Below are positions 43,539 to 53,100 of a DNA stretch of 64,000 nt, piece after piece. The number at the start of each line of letters is the position of its first letter. Position 1 is the first letter of the stretch. A model generated the notes under the pieces. It searched no databases and was not told the origin of the DNA. It was given only the letters and a program-made list of their open reading frames with translations. The DNA is from Acidobacteriota bacterium (lineage in GTDB: Bacteria; Acidobacteriota; Blastocatellia; Pyrinomonadales; Pyrinomonadaceae): contig JAIVJV010000003.1 in assembly GCA_020199835.1 (NCBI GenBank), forward strand, positions 173,465 through 237,464, written 5' to 3'. Made by a program: the position numbers and the translations under genes.

Positions 43539-45401
43539 CTACGGCTGCGTCCGGTTATCGCCTTGGTCGTCGATCTGCCCGAGCACCATCATTGCGTGGT
43601 CTTCGTGAACCACGTTGTGACAATGCAGCGGGATACGGCCAACGAAGTCGCGGAACCGGAAATAGACCGTCGCTTCCATGTTGTGCTCTAACCTGAAGAC
43701 ATCTTTCCGGCCTCTCGTAATCAGTCCGGTGCTTCTCGGCGCCTGACCGTTGATGGAAAGAGTCTGAAACTCTTCGAAGTGCATGTGAATCGGGTGTTGC
43801 CACCCGCCCGAGTTGTTCTGGAAGACCCACTTCTCGACGCTGTTGCGCTTGATCCGGAAACGTGGCGCATCGTCGCAGTCGCCGACGAGGCGGCCGTTGA
43901 CTTGCCACTGACCGTTGCCACGTTCAAACCGGAACGTGCGCGTGATGCGCGCCGCGTCGTTGGTATCCGGAAACGGATAGAAGTAGACCGCTTGAGTCGC
44001 GGGAATCGTCGCCGGATCGATACTGTTGTCGGGAACAACCGGACCATCAACGATGATCTTGAGGATCTTGTCGCCCTGGCCGGCGCCCACAACTTCGCCA
44101 TCCGGACCACGACCATCGTCCTGGTTCAGGCGATTCTCGATGTAAAACGTCTTTCCGGCCTGCCCAGTGAAATCGACGATCACGTCGACGCGTTCGGCGA
44201 CCGAGAAACGCGCGCTGTTTACCTGCACCGGTTTCTCCAGCAGGTTCCCGTCCGTCGAGATCTGCCAGAACGACTTGGTCGTGTTGTTCGGACCAAGGAT
44301 GAACATCTGGTAGAAGCGCGACGGGCCGGTGTTCAACCAGCGGAAGCGATAGCGGCGCGGGCTAACGTGAAACACAGGTTGTATTTTGCCGTTAACCAGG
44401 AATTTGTCCCCGAGGATACCGTCCGTATTGAACAGATCGAATTTGAGTAGTCCGGTCTGGCTATCAAAGACTTTATCGTTGAAGACCATGTAGATGTCGA
44501 AGCTGGTGAGCGGGTTCTGACCGTCGCCAAAACTCGGCAGGCGAAAACCGGTGTTCTCGTTACCAGTGTCGAATTCATTAAAGAGGATGTATTCGCCGGC
44601 GAGTCCTTTGTAAGTGTTTTCGGCGGTATGATCGATGCGGTGGTCGTGATACCACAGCGTATGCATTGCCTCTCTAATATCTCCAGTGCCGGGATGAGTC
44701 GAGTTAATACCGGCGTAGACGTTTGGATAGTGGTGGTCGTAGAACTGACCCTGACCCATAAAGAAGCAGGGGAATCCGTCACTCTCGAGCGGCGTGTGGC
44801 CGTTGTGCAAGTGATTTGTCACCGACGGAAGGCCGAAGCCGCCATTTTGGGTGGGCAGATTGTTTCGCAGACGCAGCAGTACCGAACCATTGCCGGGGCT
44901 GCCGAGGTTACCGTAGCGTTCGACGATTAGCGGGCCGGGAGTGGTTCCGTTGAAGCCCCAGATCGTTTGCGGAGGCAACTCGCCCGGTGGCGCCATCAAA
45001 ACAGTTCCTGCTTGCTCAGACATTTCGTAAAAACGTTGGGGGGGAAACTGTGCGAAAGCCTGGTGCGGCTCAGTTCGCGCTTCTCCCGCGGCCGTGTTTG
45101 GCGCAATGGTGGGCGCAGGGGTTAGTGAGGCAACAGGTGCAAGCACCGGCAGTCTCGGCATCAGTTCCTGAAATGGTGTGGTTTGGGGACTGCTCGGTTC
45201 ATCCTCATCGAACGAACCTCTTGTGTTGAGGGGATGTGCGCTCAAACCCTTTTTAGGGATCAGCATGCCGGCACTGGTAAGCAGTCCCATCTTGAGCAGG
45301 TCGCGCCGTTTAAAGCCGGCAGCAATCAGCTCGCGACGATTATCCGCAGCTGTCTGCTTTTCTTTTTCTTTCCTAAGATTGCGTTTGGAGATGTACGCCA
45401 T
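43539..45401 (-). CDS. Tat-exported multicopper oxidase B
   Basis: 620 residues from ATG 45401 with a strong AGGAGG ribosome site. The Tat-type signal FKRRDLLKMGLLTSAG (Arg32-Arg33) follows an unusually long Lys/Arg/Glu-rich lead. Copper ligands: HLHNGH, WYHDHRIDH, HPIHMH (536) and HCHNVVHEDHAMM (593-605). Overall it aligns with oxidase A (same order, similar length, shared segments such as IWGFNG, RYRFRWLNTGP, SVAERVDVIVDF) and is its paralogue, but it lacks the Cys-rich C-terminal extension. A Ser/Pro/Thr-rich region (about 65-110) separates signal and first cupredoxin domain. First gene of the oxidase B-SCO B-propeller operon. Confidence 0.95.
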   Translation of the reverse strand: MAYISKRNLRKEKEKQTAADNRRELIAAGFKRRDLLKMGLLTSAGMLIPKKGLSAHPLNTRGSFDEDEPSSPQTTPFQELMPRLPVLAPVASLTPAPTIAPNTAAGEARTEPHQAFAQFPPQRFYEMSEQAGTVLMAPPGELPPQTIWGFNGTTPGPLIVERYGNLGSPGNGSVLLRLRNNLPTQNGGFGLPSVTNHLHNGHTPLESDGFPCFFMGQGQFYDHHYPNVYAGINSTHPGTGDIREAMHTLWYHDHRIDHTAENTYKGLAGEYILFNEFDTGNENTGFRLPSFGDGQNPLTSFDIYMVFNDKVFDSQTGLLKFDLFNTDGILGDKFLVNGKIQPVFHVSPRRYRFRWLNTGPSRFYQMFILGPNNTTKSFWQISTDGNLLEKPVQVNSARFSVAERVDVIVDFTGQAGKTFYIENRLNQDDGRGPDGEVVGAGQGDKILKIIVDGPVVPDNSIDPATIPATQAVYFYPFPDTNDAARITRTFRFERGNGQWQVNGRLVGDCDDAPRFRIKRNSVEKWVFQNNSGGWQHPIHMHFEEFQTLSINGQAPRSTGLITRGRKDVFRLEHNMEATVYFRFRDFVGRIPLHCHNVVHEDHAMMVLGQIDDQGDNRTQP

Positions 45402-46027
45402 CGGTAAACTCCTCCTATTTGAGACGCTGGGTTGAATGCGGGCCAGGTCTCCATTGCTCCGGTTGATGTGGTTGAGAATTGCCGACACTTATCCCTGGCC
45501 GGAAATCCTCACTGTCGTGGTGATTGTTGCCTCGAGGCTTCTCAACTGACCATCGTCCGCGGTCTCGTTAAGCGCCTGCAGATACTTCTGAAGAAAATTT
45601 ACCCTTGATAAAGTAACAACTTGCTTACTTAATTTCGGGAAGCTTAGGTGAGGAAATGCCCACCACTTGAATAGCTTACAGCCGCAGCACTCTGGTGAGT
45701 GGAAGTATAAAACCTGAGGATGTGCTGGGGGCACCCCTGGGCAACTGCAATTTCGAAGCGCGCGAAATGTATATTCCCTGTAAGCGAAAGTCAAGTGCGA
45801 ATTGCGGAAAAATGACCCATCGACTTTTGCTCGTTGAGCGGTGGAGTTTAAATCGGTCCGACGCGACTCACGTCAAGCAGATACTATTGCCCGCGAATGT
45901 GGTTTGCCGGTATTATTCGCCCGGCTCGCGGTAAAATTTCCCCCAAGTCTGATACTTAACTCCCCGACATCATTACGGTTTGCTGTTTGCTTTCACGTCT
46001 TCTGTCGAACGTACCAGGGAGGCTTTC
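45402..46027. other. 626-bp divergent regulatory region between oxidase B and the FG-GAP gene
   Basis: There is no supported gene; a 101-codon minus-strand frame (45489-45794) has neither ribosome site nor recognisable composition. Bases 45618-45642 hold AACTTGCTTACTTAA and a following TCGGGAAG that recur, with small gaps, at 36025-36049 upstream of the 98-residue protein gene. The plus-strand side ends with CAGGGAGG, the ribosome site of the next gene. Confidence 0.5.
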
Positions 46028-48400
46028 ATGACTTTTCGCCACTACATTTCATGTTTGCGCGTCATCTTTTCAGTAATCTTGTTAGCGATCGCAATACTCG
46101 CCAATCACCCCAACGCGTTTGCGCAATCTGCAACTTTCACCAGAACTGACTATCCTGCGCTCGGAAACAATAACATCGCCGCGGATTTGAATGGCGACGG
46201 CATACTGGACCTCGCGGGCACCGGGGTTAACGTCGCCTCCGTTATGTTGGGTAACGGAGACGGAACGTTTCGACCGAAAGTTAACTTCCCCGTCGGCGGG
46301 CAAACACAGGACCTCGCCGCTGGTGATTTCAACAGCGACGGAAGAGTGGACCTGGTCGTATCTATCAACGACCCAGCAATCAGTCTTTCTTTGCTCACCG
46401 GCAATGGCGATGGGACTTTCAACGCACCGGTAAATTTTGAAAACACGGGTGTACAGGAGGATTCACCGGCCGTCGTGGCCACCGATCTCGATAACGACGG
46501 CCGGCTTGACGTCGTGCTGGCCCATGCCATCTCGTGCTTTGTAAGTCCATGTTTTGCCGCCCGCACCATTACAGTCATGCTCGGCTTCGGTGACGGTACA
46601 TTTCAACTTCCCATTGAAATAGAGGTTGGAACAGGAATGTCGAGAATCGCGGTGGGTGACTTCAACCGTGATGGAATTAAAGACCTCGCCATAGCAGGCG
46701 ACAACTCGCAACTTTACACTTTGCTGGGTGTAGGGAATGGAACGTTTCTCCAGCAGCCCACGATCGTCATGACGGCCGACACGCTTTTCGTCGATGGAAG
46801 CGACGTCGACGTTGCGGATCTGAACGGCGACACCATTGAGGATCTGGTAGTGGCGATAGCCACCAACGGTAGCAGGACTGCTATTCTCATCGGCAACGGC
46901 GATGGAACCTTCCAGACACCACGCATAATAACCGAGCCCCGAATACGCGTCCCTCAGTATCAAGTGATTGCTGACTTCAACCGAGATGGCTTTCAGGATA
47001 TAGCGATTGCCCTAGCGAACGGTACCGAAGGTTTAATGGAGATTCTAAACGGAAACGGGGACGGCACTTTTGATCCGCCAGTTCTTTACGCCGTGCCACC
47101 TCCGCAATCGAGCGTAGGCGGCGGCACACTGGTTACCGGTGATTTCAACCGCGACGGCAGACCCGACATTGCGTTGCCAATGATCGGAGCGAGTTCGGGT
47201 TTGATCGGATTAGTAAACTCAGCGGGCGCGGTTTCTGTTGCTCCAGCTTACGGTAGCGTAACGGCGTCACCCTCGACGGTGATTGGAGGAGCTCCGACTC
47301 AGATAACGATTAATCTCGTCTCTGGATCAGTGGCGCCTTCAGGTGGCTTTACATTTTCAGCTTCCAGCAGCAATTCAAACGTCCTGCAAGTGCCTTCAAG
47401 TGTATTCATGCCGGCGGGAAGTTCGAGCGTGAAATTCACTGCGACGACTAGAAACGTAACGTCGGCTCAAAACATCAACATAAGGATTCGAAACAACCGG
47501 CTCGGCCGCCGTGACGTGAGCGTTACCGTTACTTCCGCTCCGCCGGCTCCAGCGCCGCTTTCACTGTCCTCATTGACTTTAGCGTCGACCTCAGTGGTTG
47601 GGGGAAACTCGGTCCAAGGTACCGTCAGTTTGAGTGCGGCTGCTCCGTCGGCGACGGTCGTCAATCTTGCAAGCAGCAATGCGGCAGCAACTGTTCCAGC
47701 AAGTGTTACGGTCGCCGCCGGCGCATCTTCCGCGAGCTTCACGGTTAACACCACCGCCGTTAGTGCAACCGTGAGTGCCGTGATCAGTGGGAGCTTCAAC
47801 GGCGTCACCCGCAGTGCGACTTTGACGATCAATTCGGCGACAGCTCCGCTTTCACTGTCGTCATTGACTTTAGCGTCGACCTCAGTGGTTGGCGGGAACT
47901 CGGTCCAAGGTACCGTCAGTTTGAGTGCGGCTGCTCCGTCGGCGACGGTCGTCAATCTTGCAAGCAGCAATGCAGCTGCAACTGTTCCAGCAAGTGTTAC
48001 GGTCGCTGCCGGCGCATCTTCCGCGAGCTTCACGGTTACCACGACCACCGTTAGTGCAACAGTGAGTGCCGTAATCAGCGGCACGTTCAATGGTGTCACG
48101 CGTAGTGCGACGCTTACAATCAATTCGGCGACAGCGCCACCTCCGAGCACTGACACAGTTAGAGTTACGCGCGCTGAGTTTGAGAGTTCGAAGCGGGTTT
48201 TGCGTGTCGAAGCGACGAGCACCAGCAGCAACGCAACACTTCAAGTGTTCGTTACCGCGACTGGACAACTTCTTGGAACCCTGTCGAACAGCGGCGGGGG
48301 GCAGTACAGGTCAGAGCTCAGCGTCTCGACGAATCCGCAGAACATCACTGTGCGAAGCAGTCAGGGTGGGGTTGCTACGAGCTCCGTGGTGGCTAAGTAG
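46028..48400 (+). CDS. Secreted FG-GAP/VCBS propeller protein with duplicated Ig-like domains
   Basis: 790 residues from ATG 46028, which has a GGGAGG site. Signal peptide (VIFSVILLAIAILANHPNAFAQ). Residues about 40-410 hold seven FG-GAP repeats with calcium loops such as DLNGDGILDL, DFNSDGRVDL, DLDNDGRLDV and DFNRDGRPDI, consistent with an integrin-like seven-bladed propeller. Ig-like domains follow. Two of them (about 510-703) are near-identical 97-residue units from a 291-bp DNA duplication, and a final small beta domain closes the protein (DTVRVTRAEFESSKRVLRVEA). Likely a surface adhesin or matrix protein. It stands alone in its transcription unit. Confidence 0.88.
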   Translation: MTFRHYISCLRVIFSVILLAIAILANHPNAFAQSATFTRTDYPALGNNNIAADLNGDGILDLAGTGVNVASVMLGNGDGTFRPKVNFPVGGQTQDLAAGDFNSDGRVDLVVSINDPAISLSLLTGNGDGTFNAPVNFENTGVQEDSPAVVATDLDNDGRLDVVLAHAISCFVSPCFAARTITVMLGFGDGTFQLPIEIEVGTGMSRIAVGDFNRDGIKDLAIAGDNSQLYTLLGVGNGTFLQQPTIVMTADTLFVDGSDVDVADLNGDTIEDLVVAIATNGSRTAILIGNGDGTFQTPRIITEPRIRVPQYQVIADFNRDGFQDIAIALANGTEGLMEILNGNGDGTFDPPVLYAVPPPQSSVGGGTLVTGDFNRDGRPDIALPMIGASSGLIGLVNSAGAVSVAPAYGSVTASPSTVIGGAPTQITINLVSGSVAPSGGFTFSASSSNSNVLQVPSSVFMPAGSSSVKFTATTRNVTSAQNINIRIRNNRLGRRDVSVTVTSAPPAPAPLSLSSLTLASTSVVGGNSVQGTVSLSAAAPSATVVNLASSNAAATVPASVTVAAGASSASFTVNTTAVSATVSAVISGSFNGVTRSATLTINSATAPLSLSSLTLASTSVVGGNSVQGTVSLSAAAPSATVVNLASSNAAATVPASVTVAAGASSASFTVTTTTVSATVSAVISGTFNGVTRSATLTINSATAPPPSTDTVRVTRAEFESSKRVLRVEATSTSSNATLQVFVTATGQLLGTLSNSGGGQYRSELSVSTNPQNITVRSSQGGVATSSVVAK
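47555..48136 (+). repeat. 291-bp coding tandem duplication
   Basis: The segment starting CCGCTTTCACTGTC at 47555 recurs at 47846 with exactly 291-bp offset and only scattered base changes, some silent (for example GGGGGAAAC versus GGCGGGAAC). It encodes the Ser/Ala/Val-rich Ig-like domain SLSSLTLASTSVVGGNSVQG. Recent duplication is implied. Confidence 0.9.
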
Positions 48401-48446
48401 TCTATGTCGGAGTAGTCTATCTGCGCTACACAGGGAGGGTAACCTA

Positions 48447-49157
48447 ATGTTTTCTATCCGCACTCTTTGCGCACTATGTCTTATCGGTTTACTCGTGACG
48501 ACAGCGATCATCACGCCGGCTCAGAACAAAACCAAATCGAGAACGAAAGACGCGGCTCGCCACGCGAGCGAGGCGGCCGAGACCTTCACTGAAATCATGA
48601 ATGTGAAGGACAAAGCGATCCCGAAAGAACTACTCGACACGGCCGAGGCGATCGCCGTGTTTCCCAACGTGATCAAGGCTGCGTTTTTAATCGGTGGACG
48701 GGGTGGACAGGGAGTTATCAGTCGTCGCATCAAAGGCGGCTGGACAGCGCCGGCGTTTTTCAATCTCGGCGGCGGAAGCTTTGGACCACAGATCGGCGCG
48801 CAGAAGACTGACTACATCTTGTTGATCATGAATGAGAATGGTCTCAACGGTTTGTTGAAAGATAAGTTTGAACTCGGCGGCGAAGCGAGTATCGCTGCTG
48901 GACCAATTGGACGCGAAGCTGCCGCTTCAACGAATCCGCGACTCGACGCCGGCATTCTTTCGTACTCACGCAGCAAAGGCGCCTTCATCGGCGCTGCTTT
49001 GAAGGGCGCAGTGATCAGTCCGGACAACGATCTCAACGAAGCGATCTATGGGAAGAAAGCCGAAGAGTTACTGAAGTCGCCGCCAGTGCCGATCGGACAG
49101 ATGCCGACCTCTGTTCGAATCTTTCCACGCACACTTGTGCGTTACTCGATCCGTTAA
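48447..49157 (+). CDS. Exported SYLF-domain (Ysc84-type) lipid-binding protein
   Basis: 236 residues from ATG 48447 with a GGGAGG ribosome site; an in-frame start at 48090 lies deep inside the preceding gene and is rejected. Signal peptide (LCALCLIGLLVTTAIITPAQ), then the SYLF fold: IPKELLDTAEAIAVFPNVIKAAFLIGGRGGQGVI, WTAPAFFNLGGGSFGPQIGAQKTDYILLIMN, ILSYSRSKGAFIGAALKGAVI. SYLF domains bind phosphoinositides in eukaryotes; bacterial members are periplasmic with unknown ligands. A hairpin follows the stop. Confidence 0.93.
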   Translation: MFSIRTLCALCLIGLLVTTAIITPAQNKTKSRTKDAARHASEAAETFTEIMNVKDKAIPKELLDTAEAIAVFPNVIKAAFLIGGRGGQGVISRRIKGGWTAPAFFNLGGGSFGPQIGAQKTDYILLIMNENGLNGLLKDKFELGGEASIAAGPIGREAAASTNPRLDAGILSYSRSKGAFIGAALKGAVISPDNDLNEAIYGKKAEELLKSPPVPIGQMPTSVRIFPRTLVRYSIR

Positions 49158-49171
49158 GCGTTCACTTGAAC

Positions 49172-49214
49172 AGGTCGCACGAACAAATGCTTGACGCTTT
49201 TGTTTGTGCGACCT
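49172..49214. terminator. Long stem-loop between SYLF gene and lexA
   Basis: AGGTCGCACGAACAAA (49172-49187) pairs with TTTGTTTGTGCGACCT (49199-49214): a 16-bp stem with one G-T pair and an 11-base loop. Fifteen bases after the SYLF stop it probably terminates that transcript, although no T tract follows. It also contains GAAC words spaced 9 bp (49168 and 49181), so a role as LexA operator cannot be excluded. Confidence 0.55.
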
Positions 49215-49293
49215 AGAATGCTTCGTCACTTCAAAGGTCGACTTCGTGTTCATGCCTACAAGCGGGTAACTTAATCCGGACTGCTCAACTAGA

Positions 49294-49923
49294 ATGCTCC
49301 CGCGAACGCAGCGCCAAAAAGAAATTCTCGATTACATCACGCGTTTCCTCGAACGTCACGGTTACGTGCCGTCGTACGCGCAGATCGCGCGGCAGTTTGG
49401 GGTGAAGTCGCGAGCGACGATTGCAAAGCACATTGCAGCACTCGAACGTCGCGGTCTGTTGGTACGTGAACATGAAGATGGATCGTTTGCGCTCAACGTG
49501 AAAGTCGAAGACAAGAGCGGCGATTCACTTTGCGAAGTGAAGTTACTAGGGCGAATTGCCGCAGGCGCGCCGTTGGAAGCAGTTATGGAAAGCGACGAAA
49601 AAATTCCAGTGCCGCGTTTTCTGCTCGGACGCGTGAAGCCGGATCGAGTTTATGCGTTGCGTGTTAAAGGCGACTCGATGATCGACGAGCATATCTGCGA
49701 CGGAGATATCGCCTTGATCGAGAATCGCACCGACGCGCGTGACGGTGAGATCGTCGTGGCTTTATTAATAGATGAGAACCAGGCGACGTTGAAACGTCTC
49801 TACCGGCGCGGCGCGAATATCGAGTTGCAACCCGCTAATTCACAGCTTCAACCACTCACACTCCCCGCTAACCAGGTCCGCGTGCAGGGCATCTTTCGCG
49901 GTCTCCTCCGGCCGAGTAATTAA
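49294..49923 (+). CDS. lexA: SOS repressor LexA
   Basis: 209 residues. N-terminal winged helix (about 1-68; RTQRQKEILDYITRFLERHGYVPSYAQIA, KSRATIAKHIAALERRGLL). Autocleavage bond Ala90-Gly91 in GRIAAGAPLEAV, catalytic Ser128 in KGDSMID and Lys167 in ATLKRLYR. It represses DNA-damage genes and self-cleaves with RecA filaments. The recognition site in this lineage is not known to me; the 136 bp upstream contain the long stem-loop described separately. Monocistronic. Confidence 0.96.
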   Translation: MLPRTQRQKEILDYITRFLERHGYVPSYAQIARQFGVKSRATIAKHIAALERRGLLVREHEDGSFALNVKVEDKSGDSLCEVKLLGRIAAGAPLEAVMESDEKIPVPRFLLGRVKPDRVYALRVKGDSMIDEHICDGDIALIENRTDARDGEIVVALLIDENQATLKRLYRRGANIELQPANSQLQPLTLPANQVRVQGIFRGLLRPSN

Positions 49924-50164
49924 TCATCAGGTGTGGCTTTTCTCCACGTGCAAACTTGTGTGTTTGTTTGACCTTCTATATAGTTAGCGGCCTGTTTTGT
50001 CAGTAATCGGCCTTTCTTCGTCGTAAAGCTCATAAATTTGCTCTAAGTTCTCCGTTTCTCTGGCCGTTCTTCTGAATGTGTGTGTGTGTGGTGCCGCTCC
50101 ACCTCCTGCCGCGGCAACACCAAGGTCCGTCATCCGTTAACTGTCAATCGAAAGGGTAAGAAAG

Positions 50165-53100
50165 ATGTCTCGAAGCGTCCCGATACAAACACTCGCTCTC
50201 CTTCTAGTTGTGGGCCTACTAACGCTTTTCATAATCCAACCCGGCACGGTCAGCCGTGCTCAAACCAGCGAATTCGACCGCACGCAATACGCAAACGATA
50301 AACCCCTTGGCGAGCTCGAGGGCCGCCCGGATGAACTTCCGGAAACGGGTGAATTTAACGTAATGATCGAATTGGTCGATCTTCCGACGACAAGAGTCTA
50401 TGCGCAGGCACTGGGCAATCAGAGTGACCGCGCTGCGAATCCGCAACAGCGCGCCGCGGCTCAAGGCGCCGCACGCGCGCAAATGGTTCGCATCAGAGGA
50501 GCACAGCAGCGTGTGCTCGCACACCTCGGTAACTTTGGTCAGAGCGCGAGAGTGCTTTACCGCGTACAGGCTGCTTACAACGGCATCGCTGCGAGAATAG
50601 ATGCCCGCGTCCTTCCGCAACTCAGAGTTCATGCGGACGTCAAAGCAGTTCACGCCCTTCCCATCCACACGATTGAAAATTCTACGAGTGTGCCTTTTAT
50701 AAAAGCCGCCAGTGCGTGGGCCGCATCGAGCGGTAACGCGGGCGACGGAATCAGGATTGCCGTCATCGATACGGGCGTTGACTACTTGCACGCGCACTTT
50801 GGTGGTCCAGGTACTGCCGCAGCTTACGCTGCCAACAACCGGGCGATTCTCGAACCCGGCACTTTCCCAACTGCGAAAGTTGTCGGCGGCATGGACTTCG
50901 CCGGTGATGCTTACACGGGCGCGAACATACCAGTGCCGGATCCGGATCCCCTCGATTGCAACGGACACGGGTCGCACGTCGCCGGCACTGCGACTGGATT
51001 AGGCGTCAACGCCGACGGCACGACTTTCGCTGGTCCATACGACGGCTCCACATCGTTTTCTTCGTTCAGCATTGGACCAGGCGTGGCGCCCAGAGCCCAA
51101 CTCTATGGGTTGAAAGTGTTTGGCTGTGCCGGTAGCACTGGTCTTACGACGCAGGCGATCAACTGGGCAGTCGATCCGAACGGCGACGGAGATCCTTCGG
51201 ATCACGTTGACGTTATCAACATGTCGCTCGGATCTAATTTCGGTCACGCCAATGACGCGAGTGCAAACGCAAGCAGCAACGCGTCGCTGGCGGGCGTCAT
51301 CGTTGTAACTTCAGCCGGCAACGCCGGTGACACGCACTACATCGTGGGCAGCCCCGCGACCTCGCCGCGAGCTATTAGCGTTGCGAACATCCTCGACTTC
51401 GGTTTGCAGCAGGCAACCCTCGCGGTAGCGTCGCCCGCGGCGATCGCCGGCAACAAGGCAGCGCTGCCTGCGGCGTTCAATCCGCTGATAACAACTCCAA
51501 CAAACATCACCGGCAGTATCAAACTCGCCAACGATGGTTCTACCGCTCTGTTTCCGGGTTCGCCCGTAGGTACGGTGGGCACAACCACTGACGGCTGCCA
51601 GCCATTCGCACCGGGATTCTTTACTGGACTACTCGCGCTCGTAGATCGAGGCGGTGGCTGTGGTTTCACTTTCAAAGTGAAAAACGCGCAGGACGCGGGC
51701 GCTACGGGCGTCATCGTTGCGAACAACGCCGCCGGCACGATCTCGATGGGCGGCGCCGATCCCACGATCACGATCATGTCGTTGTCGATTACGCAAGCAG
51801 ATGGCAACGCGATTAAGGCGCAACTCGGTGGCGGCGTTAACGCGACTCTGCGATTTACTCACCTCGGCGATACGGTCAGCGGCAGCACTTCGCGTGGTTC
51901 GCGACGAGCCGATAACGGCGTTAAGCCTGACATTGCCGCGCCGGGTACGAACATTAGTTCGACTGGTTTCAGCACCGGTAACTTGTCATCGACCATCAGC
52001 GGAACGTCTATGGCTTCTCCGCATGTGGCGGGCGCGATGGCGCTGCTTCGTCAATTACATCCGACGTGGTCTGTCGAAGAGTTGAAAGCTCTCGTGATGA
52101 ACACCGCGAACCACGATCTGTTTACCGGCTCTCACGGCACGGGCTCGAAGTTTGGCATACAAAGAACGGGCGCGGGCCGCATCGATCTTCAGGACGCCAG
52201 TAACGCTGAGGTCATTGCCTTCAGCGATGATGCTTCAGGTGGCGTGAGTGTCTCCTTCGGTGCGCCGGAAGTGGTCGGCACGGCGAGTCTCACGAGGACG
52301 GTTCGCGTAGCGAACAAGGGTTCGGTTGATGTTAGCTACGATCTTAATTACGCAGCACTGTCAGACGTGCCTGGTGTGACGTATACGTTCCCGGATGGTC
52401 CAAGCATCACGGTGCCGGCCGGTGGCTCGACCACGTTTACGGTCGAGTTGACGGCGAATGCCGCAGCGATGAAGCACGTGCGCGATGCAACGATGGCCGC
52501 GATTCAGGGAGCTAATCCACGGTATTACATGAGTGAGGAATCAGGTTACGTCACGTTGACGCCAGCCAGTGGTACCTCGCTGCGTCTGCCTCTGTATGCG
52601 GCTCCGCGTCCGGCGTCAAATATGACGACCGATCACAATTACGTTTTGTTCACCGGGCCGACTGGTTCGACCAACGTTGGTTTGACCGGACAACACGTGA
52701 ACACGGGCGGCGCTTTCCCCGTCGATGTGCTTTCACTCGTTAGCGCTTTCGAAGCGCAAACGATCAGTCCGGCTACGATTCCCGCTACGAGTATTGCGAG
52801 TAACGCTGACTTGAAGTCTGTTGGCGTGACGAGCGACTTCAAGGCTACGAACTCGGTCTCCGCAGGTACCAAGATTTTCTTTGGGATCGCGATGCATGGA
52901 AAGTGGACTACTCCGAGCGACGTGCAGGTCAATATCTTCATCGATCGAGACCGAAACGGTACGGACGATTTTCAGATCATCAACACGGCCCCGGCGGATG
53001 CACAGGGCAACCTGTTTGACGTCTTCGTGTCGGCGCGTCGTGCCGCGCCGTTCGTCGGCGGGTTCACGCTAGATAGTTTCCTCAACAACGTTGCGCCTTC

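Noticed and set aside
45489..45794. 101-codon minus-strand frame upstream of oxidase B
   Set aside because: No ribosome site and an implausible composition; kept as intergenic.
47467..48231. 254-codon minus-strand frame with Ala/Val/Thr repeats
   Set aside because: It is the reverse complement of the duplicated Ig-like domain and mirrors its 291-bp repeat, with no start signal.
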